A stretch of DNA of 64,000 nt from Palsa-89 sp963824345. Lineage in GTDB: Bacteria; Acidobacteriota; Terriglobia; Bryobacterales; Bryobacteraceae. The notes under the pieces are model-generated. The model was not told the DNA's origin. It worked only from the letters and a program-made list of their open reading frames with translations, and did not search any database. The translations under genes were made by a program, and so were the position numbers. Positions 46,961 to 56,165 of the stretch are shown one piece after another (the first letter of the stretch is position 1; every line of letters begins with the position of its first letter). The stretch spans positions 1-64,000 of the forward strand of contig CAWGOZ010000002.1 in assembly GCA_963824345.1 (NCBI GenBank). The letters run 5' to 3'.

Positions 46961-47275
46961 ATGGACCGCCGGTACGACCAGCGCATCACTGCGGAATTGC
47001 CGGTACTGCTCACCCTGCTCGATTCCGAACAGGAGGTGAGCGGAAGGCTGCTCAATATCTCCGAATCGGGCATCGCCGTGCTGCTTCGGACCCGGGCCGA
47101 GCCCGGCGCGCTGGTGAAACTGGAAATCCTGGGGATTATCTTCTACGGTCATGTGGCCCATTCCAAACCGGAAGGCTCTGGATTTCGAACCGGGATCTTC
47201 GTCGAGCCGGCATTGCTGGATTCGTCGAATATCGTCGAGCTGGTAAACAGCTACCTGGTCACCCACGCCAGCTAA
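46961..47275 (+). CDS. PilZ-domain protein
   Basis: A 104-residue single-domain protein. It has the N-terminal Arg motif (RRYDQR) and the downstream N-I-S-E-S-G-I, matching RxxxR and (D/N)xSxxG of c-di-GMP-binding PilZ domains. It is a likely c-di-GMP effector, but its target is unknown. It is convergent with rhlE (one base apart) and 41 bases behind the TonB-like gene. Confidence 0.8.
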   Translation: MDRRYDQRITAELPVLLTLLDSEQEVSGRLLNISESGIAVLLRTRAEPGALVKLEILGIIFYGHVAHSKPEGSGFRTGIFVEPALLDSSNIVELVNSYLVTHAS

Positions 47276-48418
47276 CTAATTTGTAGATTGCAGGACGGCC
47301 CGGCGCGTCAGCTTGGAATCGAGTTTCCGTTCGATTTGCGCGATCTGCGAGCGCTCCGAGCGCGTGGCGAAGGTGGAAGCCGTTCCGGAAGCGCCGGCGC
47401 GTCCAGTGCGTCCCACGCGATGAATGAAGTCTTCCGGCACTTGCGGGAGATCGTAATTCACCACGTGCGAGATGCCTTCCACGTGAATGCCGCGAGCCGC
47501 CACGTCGGTGGCCACCAGCACGCGATAGTCGCCTTCCTGAAAACCCCGCAAGGCATGCGTGCGCTGGCTCTGGCTGCGATTGCCGTGGATCACCGCCGTC
47601 TTGACGCCCTGGCGCGCCAGCTTGGTCGACAGCTTATCGGCGCCATGCTTGGTGCGCGCGAAAACCAGGAACGAGCCCGGTTCCTTGCGCAGCATGTTTT
47701 CGAGCAGTCCTAATTTGCAGTCCTGCTCCACTTCATAAAGATGCAACTCGATTTTTGAGATCGGCTGGGTGGTGTCGCCCGCTTCGACGCGCACTGCGTT
47801 GCGGACGTGCTTCTTCACCAGGTGCTGGACCGACGTTTGAATGGTGGCCGAGAACAGCAGCGTCTGGCGTTCGGCCGGCATGGCCGCCATGATTTTCGTG
47901 ACGGTGGGCAGGAAGCCCATGTCGAGCATGCGGTCGGCTTCGTCCAGAACCAGCGTGCGGACGTGGCCCAGATTGACCAGGCGGCGTCCGAGGAAGTCGA
48001 ATAAGCGGCCGGGAGTCGCGATGAGAACCTGCGCGCCCTTGCGAATGGCTTGGAGCTGGACCCGCTCGCTAAGCCCACCCACGGCGACGGCGGCGCGAAT
48101 GCCCGTGCCCGCGGCCATTTTGGCGAACGTTTCGCTGATCTGGATGGCGAGTTCGCGCGTGGGGCTTAAGATGACGGCGCGAATGCCGGCTTGCCCGGCG
48201 GCGGCCGGTTGCGCGGCCTCAGCCGAGATGTGATGAATGATGGGCAGGACAAACGCAAGCGTTTTGCCGGTGCCGGTTTGCGCGGTAGCAACCAGGTCGC
48301 GCCCGGCCAGCGCCGGCTCGATGGCCAGCTCCTGGATGGGCGTCGGTTGGACGAAACCGTGCTTGGATAGATTGCTCTTTAGCAGAGCAGACAGGGGTAA
48401 TTCAGAGAAACTTTTCAT
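47276..48418 (-). CDS. rhlE: DEAD-box RNA helicase, RhlE type
   Basis: A 380-residue DEAD-box helicase with all core motifs: Q motif (FVQPTPIQ), AQTGTGKT, PTRELA, TPGRL, DEAD (VLDEADRMLDMGF), SAT, and HRVGRTGRAG. It lacks a long basic C-terminal tail, so it is the minimal RhlE type. RhlE proteins remodel RNA in ribosome assembly and cold adaptation. Start ATG 48418. Confidence 0.9.
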   Translation of the reverse strand: MKSFSELPLSALLKSNLSKHGFVQPTPIQELAIEPALAGRDLVATAQTGTGKTLAFVLPIIHHISAEAAQPAAAGQAGIRAVILSPTRELAIQISETFAKMAAGTGIRAAVAVGGLSERVQLQAIRKGAQVLIATPGRLFDFLGRRLVNLGHVRTLVLDEADRMLDMGFLPTVTKIMAAMPAERQTLLFSATIQTSVQHLVKKHVRNAVRVEAGDTTQPISKIELHLYEVEQDCKLGLLENMLRKEPGSFLVFARTKHGADKLSTKLARQGVKTAVIHGNRSQSQRTHALRGFQEGDYRVLVATDVAARGIHVEGISHVVNYDLPQVPEDFIHRVGRTGRAGASGTASTFATRSERSQIAQIERKLDSKLTRRAVLQSTN

Positions 48419-48594
48419 TTGTAGTTTTGCGGAGGGAGAAACGACGAGCCGACTGCCGGTCAGGGGAGAGGGGGATTCGGATCAACTTCCAGTAGCCCCA
48501 AGTGTAGCACAGCAGGAGATCGGGGATGGGCGGCCAACTCGCCACCGATATACTGGAACCGATGCCGGTGCTAAGGGTAGGCAAAAAGTATTCG

Positions 48595-48921
48595 ATGAAA
48601 AGCGCCGTTTGGGTTTCCTACGACTTCGGCGTTCAAGGCGACTACGAGGGCATGTACTCGTGGCTCGACGAGCATCAAGCCAAAGAATGCGGCGACAACC
48701 TGGCGTTTCTCAATTACGAATACGCAGGTCCGTTGCTGGAAGCCTTGGCCTCGGATCTAAAGAGGTCCGTAGAGATAACGAAGAGGACGCGTATCTACGT
48801 CATATACCGTGAGCAAGAGAGCAAGAAAATGAAGGGGAGCTTCATTTTCGGCGGCCGGAAGGCTGCCCCTTGGTCTGGATTCGCGGTTGCGTCGGCTCCC
48901 TCCAAGAGTGACGAGGCCTAA
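48595..48921 (+). CDS. Small protein paired with a PIN-domain gene
   Basis: A 108-residue protein from ATG 48595 (MKSAVWVSYDFGVQGDYEGM); an earlier GTG/ATG in the same frame is possible. No recognised family. It is acidic in the N-terminal half and ends in a basic tail (MKGSFIFGGRKAAPWSGF). It ends five bases before the PIN-domain gene, so the two form an operon. Its position first suggests an antitoxin-like partner, but no DNA-binding motif is visible. Confidence 0.55.
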   Translation: MKSAVWVSYDFGVQGDYEGMYSWLDEHQAKECGDNLAFLNYEYAGPLLEALASDLKRSVEITKRTRIYVIYREQESKKMKGSFIFGGRKAAPWSGFAVASAPSKSDEA

Positions 48922-48926
48922 CGATT

Positions 48927-49346
48927 TTGGAGAACGCGCTGGCCGACACGGGCTTGTGGTACGCGATATTCGACCGACGCGATCAGTACCATAGCGAGGC
49001 CCAGGAGAAGGCAGAGGCTCTGGAACCTTTCCAGATTGTGCTGCCATGGCCAACGCTGTATGAGACGCTTCGCACGAAGTTCGTCCGCAACCGCACTGCC
49101 CTCGGGCAATTCGAGCGCTACTTGAAAAGACCTAATGTCACATACTTGGATGACTCGTCTTTTCGAAAGGCCGCCTTTGAGATGGCGCTGGAGTCGTCGC
49201 TCAGGCAAAATCGTCCGTTGAGCATGGTCGACTGCTTGATCCGACTCTTACTTGAGGACGTAAACACCTGGATCAGCTATTTGGCGACTCTGAATGCGCG
49301 AGACTTCGCTGACGTTTGCCGGAAAAAGGGAATCGAGATCATTTGA
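48927..49346 (+). CDS. PIN-domain protein
   Basis: A 139-residue PIN-like nuclease. Candidate metal-binding acids are Asp in ALADTGLWYAIF, Glu in PTLYETL, Asp in SMVDCLI and Asp in NARDFADVC, in the usual order. The start is TTG 48927, the only one that keeps the first Asp near the N-terminus. With the upstream gene it resembles a toxin-antitoxin module acting on RNA. The partner is not of a known antitoxin family. Its 3' end overlaps the convergent uup gene by eight bases. Confidence 0.7.
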   Translation: MENALADTGLWYAIFDRRDQYHSEAQEKAEALEPFQIVLPWPTLYETLRTKFVRNRTALGQFERYLKRPNVTYLDDSSFRKAAFEMALESSLRQNRPLSMVDCLIRLLLEDVNTWISYLATLNARDFADVCRKKGIEII

Positions 49347-51141
49347 CTACCTGGGCTTCCAACTCGGCCCATCGCGAATACAAATCTTCCACGCGCCGCT
49401 GCGCGGCTTGCATTTTGTCGTAGGCTACGGTGACTCGATTCGGATCGGACGCCGCCGCTTCGAACTCGCACTGGCACGCGCCCAGCTCCTGTTCGGCTTC
49501 CAGGATCTTCGCCTCCATCCCGTCCCACTCGCGCTGCTGCAAATAGGACAGCTTCTTTTTCGGTTCGTCGGTCGGCGCGGAAGGGCGGGGAAGTTTGGGC
49601 GCGGGCTTTTCGGAAAGCTGCCCGGCGCGGAAAGCCTCCCATTGCGAGTAGTCGGCGAAGATTTCGCCTTTTCCGCCGTCGAGTCCGATGACGATGGTCG
49701 AAACGCGGTCGAGCAGATAACGATCGTGGCTCACCAGCACGATGGCGCCGGGGAAATCGAGGAGGCTGTCTTCCAAAACCTCGAGCGTGGGAATGTCGAG
49801 ATCGTTGGTGGGTTCGTCGAGCAGCAGTACATCGGCCGTCGCCAGCATCAGGCGCGCGATCATGACGCGGGCGCGCTCCCCGCCCGAGAGTTTCGAGACT
49901 GTCATATCTAGCTGCTCTTCCAGAAACAGAAAGCGCTTGGCCCAACCCGCGACATGGATGGTACGGTCGCGATAGATCACCATGTCGCCTTCCTGGCAGA
50001 GCGCGCGGCGGAGGCTGATGGATGGATCCAGGTGAGCGCCGCGGTCCTGTGCGAAGCTGACGATTTGCAGGCGTTCGGCGCGACGGATCTCGCCTGCATC
50101 GGGTGCAAGCTCGCCGGCCAGGAGCTTGAGCAGAGTGGTCTTGCCGCTGCCGTTCGCGCCGACCAGTCCGATGCGAACGCCAGGCGCTAGGATCAGGCTC
50201 AGATTCTGGAACAGCCGCCTGCCTCCCAGCGTTTTTGAAATGCCTTCGGCTTCGATCAAGCGCTTGGTCTTGCGATCGGACGCCGTGAAGTCGATCTTGG
50301 CGGTCCCGGTTCGGGCGCGCTGGTTCGCAGCCGAAAATTCGTCAATAAGCCGGCCGGCGGAATCGATCCGCGCGCGCGATTTGCCGGTGCGGGCTTTCGG
50401 TCCGCGGCGCAGCCATTCGATCTCGCGGCGCACCTTGGTGGCAAGCGCGTCGGTCTGCTTCTTCTGAGCTTCGAGAAAGTCCTCGCGTTTTTCCAGAAAC
50501 TCGCTGTAGTTGCCCTTCACCTGGAACGCGCTGCCGGGATAGATCCGATTGATTTCCAGCATATGCGTGGCGACGCGCTCTAGAAAATAACGATCGTGCG
50601 TCACCACCAGGCAAGCTCCGGCGGCCTGGATGGCCGATTCCAGCCAGAGAATGCCCTCCAGGTCCAGATGATTGGTGGGCTCGTCCAGCAGCAGCACGTC
50701 CGGCGAAGCGATCAACGCGGCGGCGATGGAAAGGCGCTTTTTCCATCCACCCGAGAGCGCCGCGGCGAGCAGGGCGCGATCTATGAATTCGGCGCGGCCG
50801 AGCATCAGTTGGATGCGCCCTTGCTTCTCTTCGTCATCCAGCGGCAGCCCGTTGAGAGCGGCGGTCAGCACGGAGACGACGGTGTCGCCGTCAGCAAAGA
50901 TCGAATCCTGCGGCACGTAGGCGAGCCTGGTTTGCTTGCGCAGTGCCCGGGTTCCTGAATCGGGCGCTTCGCGACCGGCCAGGATTTCGAGCAGCGTGGT
51001 TTTGCCGCTGCCGTTGGGTCCAATGAGGCCGGTGCGGTCGCCATCGGAAAGGCTCAGCGAAAGATCGTCGAACAGAGGCCGCGCGCCAAACGACTTGCTG
51101 AGAGCGGAGCCGCTCAATAGAACACCCATCTCCTCCAGCAT
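49339..51141 (-). CDS. uup: ABC-F ATPase, Uup-like
   Basis: A 600-residue protein with two ABC domains and no membrane segments. Walker A motifs are GPNGSGKTT and GANGSGKTT, with signatures ALSGGWKKR and KLSGGERAR and Walker B regions VLLLDEPTNHLD and VLLLDEPTNDLD. A C-terminal coiled coil (KKKLSYLQQREWDGMEAKILEAEQELGA) is typical of Uup. ABC-F proteins act on the ribosome or on branched DNA intermediates. The first signature is SGGW instead of SGGE. It diverges from the deacetylase gene, with starts only three bases apart. Confidence 0.85.
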   Translation of the reverse strand: MLEEMGVLLSGSALSKSFGARPLFDDLSLSLSDGDRTGLIGPNGSGKTTLLEILAGREAPDSGTRALRKQTRLAYVPQDSIFADGDTVVSVLTAALNGLPLDDEEKQGRIQLMLGRAEFIDRALLAAALSGGWKKRLSIAAALIASPDVLLLDEPTNHLDLEGILWLESAIQAAGACLVVTHDRYFLERVATHMLEINRIYPGSAFQVKGNYSEFLEKREDFLEAQKKQTDALATKVRREIEWLRRGPKARTGKSRARIDSAGRLIDEFSAANQRARTGTAKIDFTASDRKTKRLIEAEGISKTLGGRRLFQNLSLILAPGVRIGLVGANGSGKTTLLKLLAGELAPDAGEIRRAERLQIVSFAQDRGAHLDPSISLRRALCQEGDMVIYRDRTIHVAGWAKRFLFLEEQLDMTVSKLSGGERARVMIARLMLATADVLLLDEPTNDLDIPTLEVLEDSLLDFPGAIVLVSHDRYLLDRVSTIVIGLDGGKGEIFADYSQWEAFRAGQLSEKPAPKLPRPSAPTDEPKKKLSYLQQREWDGMEAKILEAEQELGACQCEFEAAASDPNRVTVAYDKMQAAQRRVEDLYSRWAELEAQVVK

Positions 51142-51144
51142 GGC

Positions 51145-52083
51145 ATGATGATTCGCATGAGCGTATCGCGCCGGGATATTTTCTTGGCGCTGAGTGGCTC
51201 GGCCCTCAGTGCTTCGGCAAGCGCCGTTCGGGAAAAATCAAGAATCGCAATCACGATGGATGATCTGCGATGGCAGGACATCCCCGCGCCGATGCGGAAG
51301 GATGCGGACCGGAGGCTGCGCGCGGCGCTGGAGCGGCACAAAGTGCGAACCGCGCTGTTCGTGATCGGTGGCAACGGCGATACGCCGGAAGGGCGCGCAA
51401 TCCTGCAGCAATGGAGCGACCGCGGGCACATGATCGGCAACCACACCTGGTCGCATTTCTCCTATGACCGGCCCGGCGATCCCGCGCAATTCGCGGACGA
51501 CATGCTGCGCTGCGACGCCTTCGTGCGTCAGTTTCCCACCTTTCGTCCCTACTTCCGCTTTCCGATGCTGAAGGAAGGCGGCACTCGCCAGCGACGCGAT
51601 TGGATGCGCGCGTTCTTGAAGGCGCACGGATACTGGAACGGAGCGGTCACCATCGACGCGTCCGATTGGTATTACGACCAGCGTCTGAGGAAGTGTCTGA
51701 AGGAACATCCGAAGTTCGACGCGATCCGTTTCCGCGAGCCTTACCTGGCGCATCTTTGGGACCGGGCCACCTATTACGACCGGTTGGCGCGCGAGGTGCT
51801 GGGCCGGAGCATCCCGCACACCATCCTGCTGCATTACAACGTCCTGAATTCGTATTTCCTGGACGATGCCATGGACATGTTCCGCAGGCGGGGCTGGCAG
51901 CTGGTGGATGCCGAGCGCGCGTTTCAAGACGAGGTGTTCACGCGCCAGCCGGACACCGCTCCGGCGGGGGAGAGTCTGGTGTGGGCGCTGGCCAAGGAAA
52001 CGGGCCGTTACGATTCGGTGCTGCGTTATCCGGGCGAGGATGACGTGTATGAGAAGCCAAAGCTGGATAAGCTGGGGTTGTAG
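51145..52083 (+). CDS. Exported polysaccharide deacetylase (NodB domain)
   Basis: A 312-residue protein with a Tat-like signal (SVSRRDIFLALSGSALSASASA). The NodB homology domain has the motif 1 aspartates (AITMDDLRW), the metal-binding histidines in GNHTWSHFSY and the arginine region YFRFPMLKEGG. It would remove acetyl groups from an extracellular N-acetylated glycan. ATG 51145 and in-frame ATG 51160 (MSVSRRD) are both plausible; the second gives the cleaner Tat signal. Confidence 0.85.
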   Translation: MMIRMSVSRRDIFLALSGSALSASASAVREKSRIAITMDDLRWQDIPAPMRKDADRRLRAALERHKVRTALFVIGGNGDTPEGRAILQQWSDRGHMIGNHTWSHFSYDRPGDPAQFADDMLRCDAFVRQFPTFRPYFRFPMLKEGGTRQRRDWMRAFLKAHGYWNGAVTIDASDWYYDQRLRKCLKEHPKFDAIRFREPYLAHLWDRATYYDRLAREVLGRSIPHTILLHYNVLNSYFLDDAMDMFRRRGWQLVDAERAFQDEVFTRQPDTAPAGESLVWALAKETGRYDSVLRYPGEDDVYEKPKLDKLGL

Positions 52084-52134
52084 GTGGCTGGTCGGTTGTT
52101 GGTTGTTGGTTATTGGTGCTCGAATCCCGCGTCC

Positions 52135-52614
52135 TCAGCCATCCTTATAGCTGCTCAGAAGAGAGACGAGATATCGCTGGGCAACAGACTCGTTGCGGAT
52201 CGCCTTCCAGTCACCAAAAGCGGTTTTGGATTGGTTGACTTTGGATGACGCCTTGACCCTATCCCATTTAGTCGCGTTGCTGTAATCCGCGAGGTGGCGT
52301 TGAATCTGCAGCTCTCTGAATGCCCTTGCTACGGAACGCAACTTGGCCACCACCTGCGGAGGGACTGATGAATCATACGCCTGGTTCTCCGTCCGCGTTG
52401 ATGCCTCCTTCATGGTCCTGTGTTCGAATGCACGCGCAAGAAAGTCGCGCGTGTCCTCTCGGCTCCAATTGGCCGAAGCGTCTTGTATCAGTAGGTGGAA
52501 AAGAGCGTAGTACGCAGTGGAGACGGATCTTCTGAGGCTTGCTTGGGTGGGAGTCTTGGGCTCCTTGTTGAGAAGAAGGAACGCCTGCTTCAGAAGATCT
52601 TCTGCAAACGCCAT
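52135..52614 (-). CDS. HEPN-domain-like protein
   Basis: A 159-residue helical protein. The segment ASLRRSVSTAYYALFHLLI is typical of HEPN/UPF0332-like proteins. The usual RNase Rx4-6H motif is not clear. No nucleotidyltransferase partner lies beside it, so it is an orphan. The upstream 52084-52134 is low-complexity GGTTGTTGG sequence. Confidence 0.65.
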   Translation of the reverse strand: MAFAEDLLKQAFLLLNKEPKTPTQASLRRSVSTAYYALFHLLIQDASANWSREDTRDFLARAFEHRTMKEASTRTENQAYDSSVPPQVVAKLRSVARAFRELQIQRHLADYSNATKWDRVKASSKVNQSKTAFGDWKAIRNESVAQRYLVSLLSSYKDG

Positions 52615-52988
52615 CGACTATACCCAGCCAGGATTATGGAAGTGCCTCGGATCCGAGGGACGGTTCTCCGTCTGAATCAGACCCCAGAGTGAACCGAACG
52701 TCCCGGACTTCACGGCCATCGAGTTGTGCAGCGGCCCCGGCTACCGCATTCTCAAGCGCTGCGTGATTGACCGATCCATTTCGAACGCGCACTATCTCAA
52801 TATGTCTAAATGCGGGGACTGGGGCAGATGGGTAAACGCCCGTTTGGGTAGGCCACGTAACGAAATATGGTCAGGTGACCAAACAAGGTCACCGCGGGAA
52901 CGTCATCGAACAGCTTCCGAGCCGCGACCGTGAGGAAGCGGTGTTGGCGACCTAATTGCACTCGGGTTAATCGAGGATACAACCAGCC
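52615..52988. other. Intergenic region without a supported gene
   Basis: Short open frames are present, but none has both a ribosome site and a recognisable product. The 3' end must contain the promoter of the small cytochrome gene at 52989. Confidence 0.4.
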
Positions 52989-53225
52989 ATGTCCAAAATC
53001 TTGCCGAAAATCCTGAAGACCGCGATTCCCGCAGCCGTCCTGTCCGCCGGCGTGTGGTTTGTCACCGTAACTCCGTCCTACGCTACCACCGCGTACGCAA
53101 AGACGGAAGGGAAAGCCTGTACCTTCTGTCATGTGACGTTGGGCAAGCCGGCGCTGAACGCAGCCGGCGATTACTACGCCTCCCACGACCACTCCCTGAA
53201 AGGTTACGCGCCCGCCAGCAAGTAA
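52989..53225 (+). CDS. Small exported c-type cytochrome-like protein
   Basis: A 78-residue protein: a signal peptide (to about residue 32, VTPSYA), then a single heme-attachment site CTFCH (residues about 43-47) and a short C-terminal part. It is too short for a standard cytochrome c fold, but similar tiny monoheme proteins occur in Acidobacteria. It would bind heme in the periplasm. Its redox partner is unknown. Confidence 0.75.
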   Translation: MSKILPKILKTAIPAAVLSAGVWFVTVTPSYATTAYAKTEGKACTFCHVTLGKPALNAAGDYYASHDHSLKGYAPASK

Positions 53226-53316
53226 AACCCGGGAACCGCTTCCTGACGGTCGCGGCTCGGCCCTGGTGAGGGTGTTCGTCTTCCGTCTACGCCTACCTGT
53301 CAGACGGAGGACTTCG

Positions 53317-55662
53317 ATGCAACAGATAGTTCGGCGATTCGCTTTGGAGATTGCGGCGTTGATCCTGTGTTTTGCGGCGAGTTCGCTTCCTGTGAGAGCC
53401 GCCGCTTCAACCTGCATTGAGCCGCCCTCGGGCCTGGTGAGCTGGTGGCCGGGCGATACCAATAACGACGATCTCGCCGGTGTGAATAATCCGAACGGGG
53501 CGTCGGGCGTAAGCTACGTCCCGGGCGAAGTGCTGGACGGATTCAGCCTCGGGACCAACGGCTATTTGCAGGTCGCCCCGTCGGCGTCCCTGGCGAATCA
53601 GAATTTCACCTGGGCTGCCTGGGTGAAGCCCATGGGACCCGGGCCGGACCCCTCCGGAAGCGCACTCATCATACAGGACATCGACGACGATGACATTTCC
53701 GTGGGGCTGTACTGGGCCTCCCAGACCAACCGGTTCATTTTCGATTTCGGCAACATCCAATCCGAGACCTTCAATTCCACAGACACCTTCCCCGCCGGCA
53801 GTTTTTATTACGTGGCGGCAACGTACGACGGAAGCACGTTTCGTTTATATGTGGACGGAAAAGCTGAAGGATCTTTCAGCGAGAAAAAGACCATCGGCTA
53901 TTCGACGAATCCCTGGAGTTTCGCTTCCTCCGGCCAAATTGGAATTTCGGTGAACTTTCCCCGCACGCTGGACGGAGTGCTCGATGAGATTCAGGCCTTC
54001 GATCGCGCGCTGAGCCAAGCCGAAATTCAGGCCATTTACAACGCGGGATCGGAGGGGGAATGCAAGGGTAAGAGCACCGGTCCCAGTACGCCACTTTCGG
54101 AAATTGTGAACGGCGCGAGCTACGTAAGTCCGCTCTTGCCGAATTCTGGCATCGCGCAGGGATCGATTTTCACCATCTTCGGAAAGAATATCGGACCGTC
54201 CAAAAGTCCTTCCACCTCTTATCCGCTATCCACGACGCTGGGCGGCGTTACGATCGGCATTTCCCAAGGGGGAGGGGCGCCGGTGCCTGCCATTCCGCTC
54301 TTCGTGGGCCCGACGCAAATCAACGCGATCATGCCGTCCACGGCGCCGCTTGGAACCGATACGGTCACCGTAACGTATCAGGGACAAACCAGCACCGGCT
54401 CGGTGCAGGTAGTAGCCGACAATTACGGAATTCTAAGCTTCAACAGTTCCGGCAGCGGGCAGGGAATCTTCACGAACGACTCTTATGCGTTGGTGGACTA
54501 TAACGCGGCTGCAAATCCCGGCGAGATTGTCACCATGTGGGGTACCGGGTTGGGAGCTATTTCGAGTAGCGACGCCAATCCGCCGCCGGTGGGGAACATC
54601 ACCGCGAACAACCCGATGGTTTATGTCGGCGGCAAACTGGTTGCCCCCATCTATCATGGCCGGGCTTCCTGCTGTGCCGGGCTTGATCAGATCGTCTTCA
54701 CGCTCCCCGCGGGCGTTACCGGATGCAATGTTCCAGTGGCGGTAGAGATCGGAAACACAATCAGCAATTTTGTCAGCTTGGCCGTCGGATCCAGCGGCAA
54801 TACATGCACGGACCCCTCCGGCATTCCGTACTCTGATCTGGCCGTTTGGGGAAGCCAGGGCTCGGCCACTCTGGGCGAGATCGCTTATAACACCTACAAC
54901 GACACCAGCCCGGGGTTCAATCTTTTCGGCGGCGGAAGCACCGAAACATCCACCGGGACCGAGGAGCGCGCCACGTTCTACCAGTATCAATTCACGAACG
55001 TAACCGCTCTGGCTCCGATTCTGAACAGCGGGGCATGCACGGTTTATTCTTTCACCGGAACGTCGGCTCCCGCCGCGGGCGTTTACTCGAGCACCGGGCT
55101 CGACGCTGGCTCGTCCCTTACGGTGACGGACGGCAATAGACAGGGCGGGATTAGCGAGTCGTCGTCCAACACGGGCGTCTACACCGAAGATTATGAACTT
55201 CCAGTGGGCTCGGCTACGTTCACCGGAACCGGCGGTAAGAGTGTCGGGGCGTTTAGCGTGACGCTCCCCATCGTCTCGGAGAATCTGAATTGGAGCAATG
55301 AAAGCGGCATCACCAACATCACCAGGTCGAGCGGCGTGCAGGTCACCTGGACGGGGGCGGCTGCGGATTCAACGGTCCAGATCACGGGATTTTCGATTGG
55401 GGGCACGTCCACGTCGAACGCGGCAGGCGCCGGATTTACATGCACCGCGCCCGGCAGCGCAGGCCAGTTTACCGTGCCTGCCGCTATTCTTCAGGCGCTT
55501 CCGGCGAGCGCGGATTTCAGCAGCAGCATCCTGCCGATCGCTACCGGCTCGCTGGGTATCAGCTCAACCGGTGCTCCGGTATCGTTTTCAGCGAGCGGTC
55601 TGGATTTCGGACGCGCCTATACGGAGTCAACGTTCAACAACTCGACGGTCGTCTATCAATAA
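53317..55662 (+). CDS. Secreted LamG-domain protein with Solibacter-type TIGR03437 domain
   Basis: A 781-residue protein. ATG 53317 has GGAGG eight bases upstream, so it is preferred over GTG 53266. A signal peptide (to about 33) is followed by a LamG/concanavalin-like domain (SGLVSWWPGDTNNDD, YVAATYDGSTFRLYVDGKAEG, GVLDEIQAFDRALSQAEIQAIY; about 40-250). About 260-490 form the TIGR03437-type domain (IVNGASYVSPLLPNSGIAQG, SIFTIFGKNIGPSK, PTQINAIMP, NPGEIVTMWGTGLG), a strong taxonomic marker. The C-terminal about 290 residues are Ser/Thr/Gly-rich and beta-rich. Probably a surface carbohydrate-binding or adhesion protein. A REP-like array starts four bases after its stop. Confidence 0.85.
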   Translation: MQQIVRRFALEIAALILCFAASSLPVRAAASTCIEPPSGLVSWWPGDTNNDDLAGVNNPNGASGVSYVPGEVLDGFSLGTNGYLQVAPSASLANQNFTWAAWVKPMGPGPDPSGSALIIQDIDDDDISVGLYWASQTNRFIFDFGNIQSETFNSTDTFPAGSFYYVAATYDGSTFRLYVDGKAEGSFSEKKTIGYSTNPWSFASSGQIGISVNFPRTLDGVLDEIQAFDRALSQAEIQAIYNAGSEGECKGKSTGPSTPLSEIVNGASYVSPLLPNSGIAQGSIFTIFGKNIGPSKSPSTSYPLSTTLGGVTIGISQGGGAPVPAIPLFVGPTQINAIMPSTAPLGTDTVTVTYQGQTSTGSVQVVADNYGILSFNSSGSGQGIFTNDSYALVDYNAAANPGEIVTMWGTGLGAISSSDANPPPVGNITANNPMVYVGGKLVAPIYHGRASCCAGLDQIVFTLPAGVTGCNVPVAVEIGNTISNFVSLAVGSSGNTCTDPSGIPYSDLAVWGSQGSATLGEIAYNTYNDTSPGFNLFGGGSTETSTGTEERATFYQYQFTNVTALAPILNSGACTVYSFTGTSAPAAGVYSSTGLDAGSSLTVTDGNRQGGISESSSNTGVYTEDYELPVGSATFTGTGGKSVGAFSVTLPIVSENLNWSNESGITNITRSSGVQVTWTGAAADSTVQITGFSIGGTSTSNAAGAGFTCTAPGSAGQFTVPAAILQALPASADFSSSILPIATGSLGISSTGAPVSFSASGLDFGRAYTESTFNNSTVVYQ

Positions 55663-55670
55663 GAGCCGGA

Positions 55671-55995
55671 CAGCCGGACCTGGTACCCGCGGCTTCCAGC
55701 CGCCGGACTTGGTACCCGCGGCTTCCAGCCGCCGGACCTGGTACCCGCGGCTTCCAGCCGCGTTCTTGCCAAGAGCCGGACCTGGTACCCGCGGCTTCCA
55801 GCCGCGTTCTTGCCAAGAGCCGGACCTGGTACCCGCGGCTTCCAGCCGCGTTCTTGCCAAGAGCCGGACCTGGTACCCGCGGCTTCCAGCCGCGTTCTTG
55901 CCAAGAGCCGGACCTGGTACCCGCGGCTTCCAGCCGCGTTCTTGCCAAGAGCCGGACCTGGTACCCGCGGCTTCCAGCCGCCGGTCTTGCCAAAT
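55671..55995. repeat. REP-like tandem array of palindromic units
   Basis: GGTACCCGCGGCTTCCAGCC recurs eight times, with GGTACCC at 55682, 55711, 55740, 55784, 55828, 55872, 55916 and 55960. The first two spacings are 29 bp and the next five 44 bp. Each unit contains CGCGGCT-TCC-AGCCGCG, a 7 bp stem with a 3 base loop. In the 44 bp units the extra part is TTCTTGCCAAGAGCC. All units are nearly identical, so spacers are not unique and this is not CRISPR. Open frames across it are repeat artefacts. Confidence 0.9.
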
Positions 55996-56043
55996 CGGGC
56001 GAGATGGGGCGGTGTACTTCGTGACTTGGCGGAAACAGGCGAA

Positions 56044-56066
56044 ACGCGGCTGAAGCCGCATGTACC
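56044..56066. repeat. Single REP-like palindrome
   Basis: ACGCGGCTGAAGCCGCATGTACC has the same stem as the array units (GCGGCT/AGCCGC) and the same flanking GTACC. Confidence 0.7.
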
Positions 56067-56165
56067 GCTTTGTAACACGATAGAAACGTCCGCTGATGCT
56101 ACACTGCAAGAATTCCGATCCCCAGCGATGACGTTACATGTGAGGCGCACGCCGCCTCGGCCAAG

